From assembly GCF_013618865.1 (NCBI RefSeq), contig NZ_JABSOE010000022.1, positions 1 to 62,880 of the forward strand: a stretch of 62,880 nucleotides of DNA, in the 5' to 3' direction. Positions 52,721-61,872 of this stretch are shown piece by piece (the stretch's first letter is position 1; every line of letters begins with the position of its first letter). The stretch is from Phocaeicola faecicola. GTDB taxonomy: Bacteria; Bacteroidota; Bacteroidia; Bacteroidales; Bacteroidaceae. The notes under the pieces were generated by a model, which was not told the origin of the DNA, ran no database searches, and was given only the letters and a program-made list of their open reading frames with translations. The position numbers and the translations under genes were made by a program.

Positions 52721-54337
52721 ATGACCAAAATGAAATCGAAAATAATATTAGGAATGCTGGCAGGGGTCTGTGCTTCTGCCGTATCGGCCCAGAATCAGTA
52801 CGGGGCTTTGAACTTTTTGGGAAATGATATCAACGGAACGGCACGTTTTGTCGGTATGGGAGGAGCCATGAGTGCGCTGGGAGCGGATTTGTCGACCATC
52901 TCTACGAACCCTGCAGGTATCGCTCTGTTCCGTGGAAATGATTTTGCTGCTACTTTCGGATATAACAGTAATGTAGCAAAGAGTGACTGGGGAAACAGCG
53001 TAATGAAGGAAACCCGAAATAAGGCTTCTTTCGACCAGATTGGTGTAGTATGGAGTACGAAAGTAGGTAACAAGACGGATGTGCGTTATGTAAATTTTGG
53101 ATTCAATTATCATAAACGGGCCAATTTCAACCGGCAGTTTGCGGCAAAGGGTAACTTGAACGGGAATTCCTTGTCCGGCCAGATGGCTTCCATGATGGCT
53201 AATTCCGGAATGTATAATGTATATGGTGACTTTAAGAAGCTGCTGGACAGTGATAATCCGTATACCGACAGCTATTATTTCGGAACTCCGTACCTGGTGG
53301 CTATGGGAGCCAGAACCGGATTGCTGGATGTGGCATATAATAAGACTCCTGGAGGAAAAGAGGAGATTACGCAGTTTGTAGGATGGAACGGAAAGGATGG
53401 TGAATACTTCAGCCGTGAATCGGGATCCATCAGTGAATATGATTTCAACCTGTCTTACAATGTCCGTGACAGATTTTATTTCGGATTGACACTGGGCCTG
53501 TATGACATCGATTATAAGCGGACTTCTTCTTATGGAGAGCATCTGACAAGCGGAGGCTATGTGGGAAGCATGACGCTGAACAATACTACATCGACGGAAG
53601 GTATGGGAGTGGACTTGAAGTTCGGGGCAATTATCCGTCCGTTCGAATATTCTCCGTTCCGCTTTGGTATTGCCATACATACGCCTACATGGTATAACAT
53701 GTCCGACCGATATATGGCGGTATTGGCTACCGATTTGTCATCAGCATCCCAGCCGTATACAGAGAACCTGATGGATTATTTGCCCGGAGGACAGTATGCG
53801 TTTGATTATCGTTTCGTAACGCCGTGGCGTTTCAATCTGAGTATGGGTACTGTAGTAGGTGGAGTCATGGCTCTGGATGCGGAGTATGAATTTGAAAAAT
53901 ATTCGGCTGCAAAGTTGCTGAATACGGAAGGATACGACCTGAACGGAACCAATGCCATCAGTGAAACATTGAAGGGAGTGCATACCTTCAGGGTAGGTAT
54001 GGAGACAAAGGTTACATCGGCTTTCAGTGTACGTGCCGGATATAACTTCCGTTCGGCCCCCATTACTGATGATGCCTTCAAGAATATTATGGTTACCGAT
54101 GAAACAAGAACGGATCCTGAATACATGAACCTGAAGTCGCGGCAGGCCGTTTCTGTCGGACTGGGTTACAGGGGCAGAGTGATTTATGCGGATATCGCTT
54201 ACAAATACGATTTTTATAAGGCTGATTTTTATCCTTTCGATGGTGGAATTGACCAGAGTGGAAATCTGTTTGTTCCGGCTACCAAGGTAACCAATGAGCG
54301 TCATCAGGTATTGTTTACTTTAGGGGCACATTTCTGA
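52721..54337 (+). CDS. FadL/OmpP1-like outer membrane protein
   Basis: The 538-residue outer membrane protein has a signal peptide (GMLAGVCASAVSAQN) and the FadL/OmpP1 N-terminus (GALNFLGNDINGTARFVGMGGAMSALGADLSTISTNPAGIALFRGNDFAATFGYN), where a conserved NPAG occurs. The rest is a beta-barrel of alternating strands ending in an aromatic (LFTLGAHF). It probably lets hydrophobic compounds cross the outer membrane. It follows the aromatic-rich secreted protein by 20 bases. Two ATG codons (52721, 52730) are possible starts. Confidence 0.85.
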   Translation: MTKMKSKIILGMLAGVCASAVSAQNQYGALNFLGNDINGTARFVGMGGAMSALGADLSTISTNPAGIALFRGNDFAATFGYNSNVAKSDWGNSVMKETRNKASFDQIGVVWSTKVGNKTDVRYVNFGFNYHKRANFNRQFAAKGNLNGNSLSGQMASMMANSGMYNVYGDFKKLLDSDNPYTDSYYFGTPYLVAMGARTGLLDVAYNKTPGGKEEITQFVGWNGKDGEYFSRESGSISEYDFNLSYNVRDRFYFGLTLGLYDIDYKRTSSYGEHLTSGGYVGSMTLNNTTSTEGMGVDLKFGAIIRPFEYSPFRFGIAIHTPTWYNMSDRYMAVLATDLSSASQPYTENLMDYLPGGQYAFDYRFVTPWRFNLSMGTVVGGVMALDAEYEFEKYSAAKLLNTEGYDLNGTNAISETLKGVHTFRVGMETKVTSAFSVRAGYNFRSAPITDDAFKNIMVTDETRTDPEYMNLKSRQAVSVGLGYRGRVIYADIAYKYDFYKADFYPFDGGIDQSGNLFVPATKVTNERHQVLFTLGAHF

Positions 54338-54380
54338 TTGTGTATCGCTTTCATTGTGAAACGTCAAAATATGGATTAAT

Positions 54381-54418
54381 AGGGGATATGGATTTATTTC
54401 ATATCCCTTTTTTATTTT
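54381..54418 (+). terminator. Terminator after the FadL-like gene
   Basis: GGGATATG (54383-54390) pairs with CATATCCC (54400-54407), followed by TTTTTTTATTTT. Confidence 0.85.
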
Positions 54419-55482
54419 CCTCGGTATTCGCGGCGTTTCCAGAAATTGAATCCGGCATAGACGCGCAGGCTGCCGAATGAATTGGTCATTGATATCCGGT
54501 CTTTCCGGTAGTCGTAGGTGTTGATTACCAGTGATGCTCCGACGTAGTATTTCTGGTTGTTCCATACAATTCCTGCACGGGTAATCAGGTCGAAGTTGAT
54601 GTCTTTGATCCAATCCATCCATTCAGTGTCCAGCGGATTCTCTTTTCCGTTGATTTTGGCTTTCTTATAAGCGATGGCAGGCATCAGGGAAAGGTTCAGC
54701 AGGCAGTTCTTCGCAAATACCCAGTTGTAGCCGTATCCGAAACTTAAATTGTAATCGTGATACTGCAGGTCGTTGAACTTCAGTGAGGGACGGAGCTGGG
54801 CTGCCATATCATCGGGCAGTTTGGTATAATCGAACGAAATGTGATGCCGTGAATAAGAGAAGCCTGCCATGAACGAACCGCAGCTCTTCCGCTGGTTCGT
54901 ACTCTGGCTGTAGGCGGCAGGATAAGAAAAGTGCTTGCTGTTGAAAATCCAGTACGTGTTCAGTCCGATAATCTTGCTCTGGAAGCCTTCGAATTTCTGA
55001 CCGATGTACGTATCCGGAAGGTTGAAATTGGAGTAAGACGTAATCCGGAAATCATTGCCGGTCTTGCGGTAGTACAAATCGAGTCCGATACGGGCACTGT
55101 ACAGGTTGAACACATATTCTTCCTTGTTTGTTTCGCCCGTGCTTTTCCCTATCAGGTCCGGAATACTGAAAGACATTCCCAGAAAAATCCATCTCCAGCC
55201 GAAGTAGGCTCCGATTTTCGGTGTGACCGAAGGAGCCAGACTGATACTCTGTGTCTGATTGTCAAGGTGAGCCTTCAACCGGTAGCGTTCGTACCAGAAA
55301 CTTTGCTCGGCCATGACCGTCAGGTTATAACGGTTGGGGGAGATATACGTAGTATCCGTCTCGCTGAAAAGTTTTACCACTTGTTGCATGAAAGTCCCTT
55401 TGCTTTTCTCCGTCTGTGCCTGAGCGGGCATGCAGACAAAGAAAAGCAACAGCAGGCAATTCTGTAACAAAGGTTTTTTCAT
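54412..55482 (-). CDS. DUF4421-like outer membrane-type protein
   Basis: The 356-residue protein has a signal peptide (LLLLFFVCMPAQAQT) and many short amphipathic strands suggesting a barrel: WRWIFLGMSFSIPDLIG, FNLYSARIGLDLYY, YHDYNLSFGYGYNWVF, AGIVWNNQKYYVGASLVINTYDY and the ending YAGFNFWKR. This fits DUF4421. It is the last gene of a tight four-gene unit (12 bases after the oxidoreductase). Function unknown; it may be the second outer membrane protein of the operon. Confidence 0.8.
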   Translation of the reverse strand: MKKPLLQNCLLLLFFVCMPAQAQTEKSKGTFMQQVVKLFSETDTTYISPNRYNLTVMAEQSFWYERYRLKAHLDNQTQSISLAPSVTPKIGAYFGWRWIFLGMSFSIPDLIGKSTGETNKEEYVFNLYSARIGLDLYYRKTGNDFRITSYSNFNLPDTYIGQKFEGFQSKIIGLNTYWIFNSKHFSYPAAYSQSTNQRKSCGSFMAGFSYSRHHISFDYTKLPDDMAAQLRPSLKFNDLQYHDYNLSFGYGYNWVFAKNCLLNLSLMPAIAYKKAKINGKENPLDTEWMDWIKDINFDLITRAGIVWNNQKYYVGASLVINTYDYRKDRISMTNSFGSLRVYAGFNFWKRREYRGK

Positions 55483-55494
55483 GAGACGTACCGT

Positions 55495-56484
55495 TTAAAG
55501 CTTGTTCAGAATACGGTCCATTACCCAGTTGGTCGGGGTCGCACTGATACCGTCACAGGTACAGATGGCCTTTCCCTGCAGGTGCTCGATGACCGCCTTG
55601 ATCAGTGGCAACTGTACGTGTGGAGGATTCGGAGGCAATATCTCTTCCCGTCCGCGTTCGGTATGGAGGGCTATCGGAGCATATGTGAAGACTGAAAAAC
55701 AGATCATCCCTTTGTCGCCGATGATTTCGATACGGTCTTCCTTGGCCGATTCGTGAGCCACGAAACACCATGAACCTGACCCCGGCAGTCCTGAGGCGAA
55801 CTTGAAGCAGGCACTGATGGTATCCTCTGCCTGATACAGTTTTCCGCGGTTGCTCTTGTATCCTTCGGCTTCAAGAATACAACCGAACATGTCCTGAAGC
55901 AAATCCAGCTGATGAGGTGCCAGGTCGTAGAAATAACCTCCGCCTGCAATATCCGGCTGTACACGCCAGGGAAGATTGGTACTGTTGTAATCCAGGTCTC
56001 TCGGGGGCTGGGCAAAACGTATCTGAATGTTGATGACATTACCGATTTCACCGTCATCCACCAGTTGTCTTACTTTCTGGAAGTAGGGGAGGTACCTGCG
56101 GTAATATGCCACAAAGCACGGAACTCCCGTTTCCTGAGAGATACGGTTGATGCGTGCGCAGTCCTCGTAGCTGGCCGCCATCGGCTTTTCGATGTATACT
56201 GGCTTGCCGGCCTTCATCGCCATAATGGCAAAGGTAGCATGCGAAGACGGAGGTGTTGCAATATAAATCGCATTTACATCTTCATCTCCTATCAGTTCCT
56301 GTGCATCGGTATACCATCGGGGAATGTTATGACGCTTTGCATATGACTTTACTTTTTCTTCGTCACGGCTCATGACGGCCACTACTTTTGATCCGTCTAC
56401 CATATTAAAGGCAGGTCCGCTTTTTTTCTCGGTAACCTCACCGCAGCCGATGAAGCCCCATCGTACATTCTCCAGCTTGTCCAT
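55495..56484 (-). CDS. Gfo/Idh/MocA-family oxidoreductase
   Basis: The 329-residue enzyme has an N-terminal Rossmann fold (WGFIGCGEVTEKKSGPAFNM), AIYIATPPSSHATFAIMAMKAGKPVYIEKPMAASYEDC (the EKP motif near residue 96) and the C-terminal substrate domain (GGGYFYDLAPHQLDLLQDMFG). Such enzymes oxidise or reduce sugars or related compounds with NAD(P). No signal peptide is seen, so it is cytoplasmic, unlike the two adjacent envelope proteins. It is 13 bases from the solute-binding protein gene. The substrate could match what the operon imports, but there is no direct proof. Confidence 0.92.
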   Translation of the reverse strand: MDKLENVRWGFIGCGEVTEKKSGPAFNMVDGSKVVAVMSRDEEKVKSYAKRHNIPRWYTDAQELIGDEDVNAIYIATPPSSHATFAIMAMKAGKPVYIEKPMAASYEDCARINRISQETGVPCFVAYYRRYLPYFQKVRQLVDDGEIGNVINIQIRFAQPPRDLDYNSTNLPWRVQPDIAGGGYFYDLAPHQLDLLQDMFGCILEAEGYKSNRGKLYQAEDTISACFKFASGLPGSGSWCFVAHESAKEDRIEIIGDKGMICFSVFTYAPIALHTERGREEILPPNPPHVQLPLIKAVIEHLQGKAICTCDGISATPTNWVMDRILNKL

Positions 56485-56497
56485 ATCAGCTTATGTT

Positions 56498-57325
56498 TTA
56501 ATTGAAGTATTTTTTATAAAGTTTCTTGTAGTCGTTCGTCTTTGTATATTTGTCCAGCCAGGCATTCAGGCTGTCGGCCAGTTCGGTAGAGGTTTTGCTC
56601 ACGCCCCATGCATACAGTTGCGTGAAACCGATACCGGTCTGTATGTCCAGTTCCGGGAAATCGCCAATCGAAGCCTGTGCAATGCTTTCGTCGCATACCG
56701 TATAGGGAATGTCTCCTCCGGCTACCATGGCCATCAGTTGCTCAGGACCGTAGTCCTTTATTTCCTTAATGTATATGGTATCGGCGATTTCGTTCATCAG
56801 ATTATGAATGCGAAGCAGGGCAGGAGAGTTTTCCGTAATATACAGTGTCTTGTGTGCCAGTTCCAGCGGATTCTTGATATAGGTACTGTCATTTTCGTCC
56901 TTGGGCTTGCGCTGTACCAGCACCTGCTTCCCCAAAGCCAAGGTATGCGTGAAGAGCAAGGAGTCTTTCGAACGTGTGGTTACCAAGGTACCTGTGGCCA
57001 GTACGTCGTACTGTCCTTGCAGAATCCCTTTCAGACGTTCTTCGTAACTCATCTCCGGAGTAATCTCCAGCCGCAGGCCTTGCGCTTCAGCAAACTCATG
57101 CAGCAGCTCATAGTCGAATCCCTGTACGGTATCTCCCGCCACATGGTAGCTGATGGCATTATACTCCGTCACGGCCCGCAAGACCCCCGAGGCTTTGATT
57201 CCTTCATAGCTGCGCGGCTCTCCCGAAAGAGGGGCTTTCTCCCGATGGCTTCCTGTCCATACGATTCCGACTGCAATCGCAACAGCCAGCAGCGTGTATT
57301 TTATGGCTTTGTGTGTCTTTCTCAT
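56498..57325 (-). CDS. Type 3 extracellular solute-binding protein (MltF N-domain-like)
   Basis: The 275-residue protein has an N-terminal hydrophobic segment (YTLLAVAIAVGIVWTG), probably a membrane anchor or signal without a lipoprotein cysteine, then an SBP_bac_3 fold: GVLRAVTEYNAISYHVAGDTVQGFDYELLHEFAEAQGLRLEIT, YDVLATGTLVTTRSKDSLLFTH, and VAGGDIPYTVCDESIAQAS. This resembles amino acid-binding proteins and the non-catalytic N-terminal domain of MltF; no lytic transglycosylase domain follows. No ABC permease or ATPase gene is adjacent, so it may sense or hand over a ligand. Start: the Met at 57325 gives the hydrophobic segment; a Met at 57367 lies inside the porin gene. Confidence 0.85.
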   Translation of the reverse strand: MRKTHKAIKYTLLAVAIAVGIVWTGSHREKAPLSGEPRSYEGIKASGVLRAVTEYNAISYHVAGDTVQGFDYELLHEFAEAQGLRLEITPEMSYEERLKGILQGQYDVLATGTLVTTRSKDSLLFTHTLALGKQVLVQRKPKDENDSTYIKNPLELAHKTLYITENSPALLRIHNLMNEIADTIYIKEIKDYGPEQLMAMVAGGDIPYTVCDESIAQASIGDFPELDIQTGIGFTQLYAWGVSKTSTELADSLNAWLDKYTKTNDYKKLYKKYFN

Positions 57326-57338
57326 AAGCGGTTTCTCG

Positions 57339-59447
57339 TTAGTCAAAGAAATACCAAGATATACCAAACTTCAGCAGACGCGGGTTCAACGGGTACTTCG
57401 GAATCTGGAAGTAACTTCTTTCGCCTTCTCCCTGTACCAGGTTGTACATCTCGATAAAGAAACGGGTACGCTTCAGATGGATATTGATGTATCCGTTGAC
57501 CAGCGGATAGCCACCGAGTTTATACCGTGTCTCCTTGTTCTGCAGGTAGAACTGTCCGAGGGCCGGCATATAGTCGGGTGCATAATATTCTGTATAGTAG
57601 CGTATGTCTCCACCAAATTCGATGCGGAGTACCTTGGCCAGTTTGAACTTCAGGTAGAGGTTGTGGTAAAGTACCAGATCGGGAAGCGGCAGCACCTCCT
57701 GGTTGCTCGACTTCTGGAAGGTCACTTCGTTGTCGAGGTGCAGGATGCCCCATTTGAAATCCTGGCGCAAGGTAGCACTGAAAATCTGTATGTTGCCGGA
57801 ATGCTGTCTCACTGTGGCTTCATTCAGATAAGTCACGGTTTCCGTGCCGCCGGCATCTGTCTGTGTCTTCTTTACGGCAACATTGTCCAGATACGTATAG
57901 TTGGTGATGTTTTCCACACCCGCTTTCAATTGTGTGCGCCACCGGTCTATGCTCAGTTTTCCCTCAATGCGGGTACGCATGGTCTTTGAGAGATCCTGGT
58001 CCCACCAATGATGCTTGGAGTGGAAATGCCGGTAGTAGAACGGCTGGTTCAGGTTCTTGATATAGGCATTTGCTTCCAGACGGACCGTATCCTTGAACAG
58101 GCGGAAATTCAGGTCCCCTTTACCTTCAATGGTAAACTGTCCGATGTCTTCTCCCAGCAAGGCAATCTCTCCGGTGACGTTGTAGTGGAGGAGTTTTCCC
58201 TGTTCCTTAATCAACTGTCCACCCACAGAAACCACGTTTTCCTTGTAGTCCGTCATGAACCGCTGTCCCGGCTGTCCGGTGATGGTATCAGTCATGGTAA
58301 AGCGGCGGTATTCATGTGTGACAAATGCTGTCAGACCGGCTTTGGCCCATTTGTTGAACCCTTCACGGAGCGACAGTCCGAACATATTCCGGACAATCAG
58401 CTGGTCGGTTTCGTCCCGGTCCTGGTCGGTGAGGAAGTTGTTGTGGAAGTATTTCGCATTCTGGTCCTCATCGTATGAAATGTACCGGCGCTTGTTTATG
58501 TCTACCTGTACGGTATGTATGAAACTGGTTACCGGAACGAAAATCTCCGTATGCACTGTATCGTTTACATCCGGATTGTCCTTGTAGAATCCCAGGTTGT
58601 ACCGGTGGGTAAGGAATCCGTGGTATCCGGTGTTATGATTCCAGATATTCTGCAGATTCACCGGAATTTCACCACTGCTGTATGTTTTTCCTCCTTCTGC
58701 CATTTCCAGCGGATAGCGGATGTAGCGCTCGTCGGTAATACCTCCGTTTTCAGCCATTTTCATGTTGTTGTTGATGAAGCTGAAATGCATGTTGTATTTA
58801 TCTCCGTGATAATACGCAAAGAGATCACCGTTGAACAAGGCGGTTGACTGATTGGAGTATTTTCCTCGTCCGTAAGTATAGTCGATATTGAATCCGAAGC
58901 CCATGCGCTTGTTGGCATTCATGGCAAAATAAGCCTTGAAGCGTTCCTCACCGTCGCGGCTGCTTCCCTGCTTGTAGTAAGTCAGGTTGGTAAAAGGCGA
59001 CTTGGTGTTGGTGAAGACCACATTGTCGGGCCGGATGAAGTTCTGGCTGTAGGGGTCGGTAAAGAACAGTTGTGAAGGGTCTTCACGTTCGAAAAAGACA
59101 TGGGAGATGCGCGGAGCTCCCAGGTTACCCAGCGCACTGTAATGTCCCGTCATTCCTCCTACGTCATTGGAGTTCTGGAACCCGGTCTGCAGGGTATCTA
59201 TCGGAATTGTTGTCATGTTACCGAACCGCTTGTCGATAGTCCACGAAAACAGACCGATAGGAATGGTACTGGCATCGATTACCGAGGTCGTGTCTATCGG
59301 ATTTCCGTTACGGTCGTATAGATTAGAGCCAGTACCGGAGGCCGAACCTCCAAACTGGTTTCCGAATTGATTCTGTAGTGTATTTTGAGCCGACAGCGTT
59401 TCACTGACTATCAGTGCAACGGCGATGAGTAAAAATATCTTCTTCAT
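57339..59447 (-). CDS. Putative porin (large outer membrane beta-barrel)
   Basis: The 702-residue protein has a signal peptide (IFLLIAVALIVSETLSAQ) and a large set of amphipathic strands, with no TonB plug. It matches the putative porin family of Bacteroidetes (Porin_10-like): an N-terminal DRNGNPIDTTSVIDASTIPIGLFSWTIDKRFGN region, followed by repeated strands to KFGISWYFFD at the end. It likely lets small solutes pass the outer membrane. It is the first gene of the four-gene operon, and its promoter has a -7 box only 8 bases upstream of the ATG. Confidence 0.82.
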   Translation of the reverse strand: MKKIFLLIAVALIVSETLSAQNTLQNQFGNQFGGSASGTGSNLYDRNGNPIDTTSVIDASTIPIGLFSWTIDKRFGNMTTIPIDTLQTGFQNSNDVGGMTGHYSALGNLGAPRISHVFFEREDPSQLFFTDPYSQNFIRPDNVVFTNTKSPFTNLTYYKQGSSRDGEERFKAYFAMNANKRMGFGFNIDYTYGRGKYSNQSTALFNGDLFAYYHGDKYNMHFSFINNNMKMAENGGITDERYIRYPLEMAEGGKTYSSGEIPVNLQNIWNHNTGYHGFLTHRYNLGFYKDNPDVNDTVHTEIFVPVTSFIHTVQVDINKRRYISYDEDQNAKYFHNNFLTDQDRDETDQLIVRNMFGLSLREGFNKWAKAGLTAFVTHEYRRFTMTDTITGQPGQRFMTDYKENVVSVGGQLIKEQGKLLHYNVTGEIALLGEDIGQFTIEGKGDLNFRLFKDTVRLEANAYIKNLNQPFYYRHFHSKHHWWDQDLSKTMRTRIEGKLSIDRWRTQLKAGVENITNYTYLDNVAVKKTQTDAGGTETVTYLNEATVRQHSGNIQIFSATLRQDFKWGILHLDNEVTFQKSSNQEVLPLPDLVLYHNLYLKFKLAKVLRIEFGGDIRYYTEYYAPDYMPALGQFYLQNKETRYKLGGYPLVNGYINIHLKRTRFFIEMYNLVQGEGERSYFQIPKYPLNPRLLKFGISWYFFD

Positions 59448-59455
59448 AACGGAAG

Positions 59456-59463
59456 CAAAGATA
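59456..59463 (-). promoter_or_regulatory. -7 promoter box of the porin operon, near the start codon
   Basis: On the minus strand TATCTTTG ends 8 bases before the ATG at 59447, giving an expected leader of only a few bases. No good -33 was found. Confidence 0.6.
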
Positions 59464-59530
59464 CAATTTAAAACTGAAAGAAATTGTGGGCGGGTCGAAA
59501 AATGATATCCTTACATTTGAAAATGGGGTA

Positions 59531-59573
59531 AAAAATTGATGCTCCCACTATTCGCTAATAGCAGGAGCATCAC
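59531..59573 (-). terminator. Terminator of the acyl-CoA synthetase gene
   Basis: TGATGCTCC (59538-59546) pairs with GGAGCATCA (59565-59573), extended inside, with a T run following on the minus strand (A run at 59531-59536). Confidence 0.85.
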
Positions 59574-59745
59574 AACACAAAAACTAAACTAGACTTAACT
59601 AAACTATTTATTAACATTTAGAAGTTTCACAACTTCTGACTTTTTATTATGTACACCGCAAATATATGGCATAAATTTAAAACCACCAAGGAAAAGGTAA
59701 AAAAATATTTTAATTTAAAAGAAATATTTGCTTTTTCACCCATTT
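59574..59745. other. Untranslated tail of the acyl-CoA synthetase gene
   Basis: No gene is seen. The bases are AT-rich, and a short GAAGTT/AACTTC hairpin near 59622-59637 has a T run on the plus strand. Confidence 0.4.
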
Positions 59746-61410
59746 TTAAAATTTCATGTCCTGATACAGGAAACGCTTGATGCTTTTCTTGGCTGTTTTT
59801 TCAAATTCTTCCGGGTAAAGTTTTACCTTCGTAATCTGACAGTATGCCGGTAATTGTCGGTTTAATTCTATCCGGTTGGCTTCAATCGCTGTTTCCAGCT
59901 GGCTTTTGTTCAATCCCTGTGCGAAGGCTTCTTCGTTGTCGGGGTAAACGAGTGCGATGAGCTTGTCTCCCGAAAGCAGAATCAGTGATTCGTTGACGAA
60001 AGGCATGTTGTTCAGTCGTGCTTCGATTTCTTCCGGGTAAATGTTCTGTCCGGAAGCCGTCAGCAGCATGTTCTTGCACCGTCCCTTGATGTAGATATTC
60101 CCTTCGCTGTCCTTGATGGCCATGTCTCCGGTATGCAGCCAGCCGTTTACGTCGATGGCCTGTGCGGTTGCTTCTTCGTTCTTGTAATAACCCAGCATCA
60201 CATTCATACCCTTGCAGATCAGCTCGCCCGGAATGCGTTCCGGATCGTCCGACAAGATGCGGGTTTCCATATTGGCCACCGTTTTTCCGCAGGAGGTATA
60301 AGTGATTTCATCCCACCGGCTGTGACAGATCAGCGGGGCAGCTTCGGTCATACCGTATGCGATGGTGTAAGGAAAATTGATTTGCCGCAGGAAGGCTTCC
60401 ACTTCCGGGTTGAACGGAGCACCTCCGACTACGATTTCTATAAAATTCCCTCCGAAAACCTCCATGGCCTGGAGACGTATCTGCTCTTTGATCTTGTCGC
60501 TGATAATCGGCAGGTGTAACAACAATTTACCCAGTTTGTTGTCAATCTTGGGCAGGATGTTCTTCTTGAATATTTTCTCGACAATCAGCGGTACACAGGC
60601 AATCACTCTCGGTTTGATTTCCGAGAACGATTCGGCGATAATCTTCGGAGAAGGCATGCGGGTAAGGAACCACAGATGTGCTCCTACGGTGATGCCGTAC
60701 AGAAAATCGAATACCAGTCCGAAGATGTGTCCCAGCGGCAGCATGGATACGATCCGGTCGCCTGCCTGCAGTCCTACCTTGTCATGGATGTGCATGATGT
60801 TGGAAAGAATGCTCCGGTAAGGCAGCATTACTCCCTTCGAATAACCCGTAGTGCCGGATGTATAATTGATGACCGCCAGTTCTTCCGGTTCCTCTCTGCG
60901 GTAGGAAACATCTTCTGCGCGGAAGCGGCACGGATAGCGCTTTCCGAATTCCTCATTCAGGTGCTCACGGGCATAGGTCAGCTGTGCCGAACGCGATACC
61001 ACCAGGTCAAAGTTCTTCAGTTCGATGATTCCTTCCAGGTTAGGCATGGCAGCCTCATTGAAGTTCTCCCAGACCTGGTCGCCTACGAACAGCATTCTGG
61101 CTTCGGAGTGATTGACAATATTATGTACATTATCGGCCTTGAATTCATGCAGAATCGGAACGGCTACGGCTCCGTAAGTCACTACCCCCAGGAACGTAGC
61201 GGTCCAGTTGGCGCTGTTTCGTCCGCACAATGCGATTTTATCCCCTTGTTGAATTCCGGCATGGCGGAACAGAATATGCATTTTTTCGATTTTTCTTGCT
61301 ACATCCTTATATTGCAGGGTAGCTCCCTTGTAGTCTGTCAGTGCATCCCGGTTCCAGTTGCTACGGATGCTCTCCTCTATCAATTGTATAAAACTTTTCT
61401 CTATTTCCAT
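59746..61410 (-). CDS. Long-chain acyl-CoA synthetase (AMP-forming)
   Basis: This 554-residue enzyme activates a fatty acid with ATP and CoA. The AMP-binding motif YTSGTTGYSKG is near residues 183-193; AYGMTEAAPLIC and the GWLHTGDMAIKDSEGNIYIKGRCKNM segment are typical of the superfamily. The start at 61410 is chosen because a promoter -7 box lies at 61440-61447, upstream of which other in-frame Met codons fall. Substrate chain length is not determined by sequence. Confidence 0.92.
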   Translation of the reverse strand: MEIEKSFIQLIEESIRSNWNRDALTDYKGATLQYKDVARKIEKMHILFRHAGIQQGDKIALCGRNSANWTATFLGVVTYGAVAVPILHEFKADNVHNIVNHSEARMLFVGDQVWENFNEAAMPNLEGIIELKNFDLVVSRSAQLTYAREHLNEEFGKRYPCRFRAEDVSYRREEPEELAVINYTSGTTGYSKGVMLPYRSILSNIMHIHDKVGLQAGDRIVSMLPLGHIFGLVFDFLYGITVGAHLWFLTRMPSPKIIAESFSEIKPRVIACVPLIVEKIFKKNILPKIDNKLGKLLLHLPIISDKIKEQIRLQAMEVFGGNFIEIVVGGAPFNPEVEAFLRQINFPYTIAYGMTEAAPLICHSRWDEITYTSCGKTVANMETRILSDDPERIPGELICKGMNVMLGYYKNEEATAQAIDVNGWLHTGDMAIKDSEGNIYIKGRCKNMLLTASGQNIYPEEIEARLNNMPFVNESLILLSGDKLIALVYPDNEEAFAQGLNKSQLETAIEANRIELNRQLPAYCQITKVKLYPEEFEKTAKKSIKRFLYQDMKF

Positions 61411-61439
61411 TTTTTTTGCACAAAACGGTAACAATGGCA

Positions 61440-61447
61440 CAAAAGTA
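61440..61447 (-). promoter_or_regulatory. -7 promoter box of the acyl-CoA synthetase gene
   Basis: On the minus strand TACTTTTG matches the consensus; leader about 23 bases to the ATG at 61410. Confidence 0.65.
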
Positions 61448-61526
61448 ATAAAACTAGACTGAATACTCATTGTTTTGAGGAAATTATTTTCCGCCCGGGT
61501 TCTTCTCATAATTTTCAGGAATTGTT

Positions 61527-61534
61527 ATCTTTGC
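61527..61534 (+). promoter_or_regulatory. -7 promoter box of the DUF4286-ruvC-pullulanase group
   Basis: TATCTTTG, about 32 bases ahead of the ATG at 61567. Confidence 0.7.
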
Positions 61535-61566
61535 AGAAAACTGAATGTTTCTATACATTAAAATTT

Positions 61567-61872
61567 ATGCTGATATATAATACAACTTATCATGTGGCGC
61601 TGGACGATGCGCGCAATTTTGTAATCTGGTTGAACGAGTGTTATATTCCGGAAGCAGAGAAGTCCGGAGAGTTGAAAGAACCGCGTATCCTGCGCATCCT
61701 CAGTCATAAGGAACAGGACAGCGAATGCTTCTCCCTGCAGTGGGAGGTAGCCGACAGTGCCGTTCTGCACCGCTGGCATACGCATACCGGAATGCGTCTG
61801 AACGAAGAGATGATGAAAGTCTTCAAGGATAAGGTAATCGGGTTTCCTACACTGATGGAGGTAATCAAGTGA
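61567..61872 (+). CDS. DUF4286-like protein
   Basis: The 101-residue protein ([28 protein letters not shown]...) matches the small DUF4286 family, seemingly a ferredoxin-like alpha-beta domain. No active-site motif is visible. The ATG at 61567 lies after the promoter. Its stop overlaps the GTG start of ruvC by 4 bases (GTGA), which couples translation. Its role is unknown. Confidence 0.8.
   Translation: MLIYNTTYHVALDDARNFVIWLNECYIPEAEKSGELKEPRILRILSHKEQDSECFSLQWEVADSAVLHRWHTHTGMRLNEEMMKVFKDKVIGFPTLMEVIK

Noticed and set aside
56372..57457. Open frame of 361 codons opposite the oxidoreductase and binding-protein genes
   Set aside because: It crosses two real gene boundaries and has no recognisable domain.
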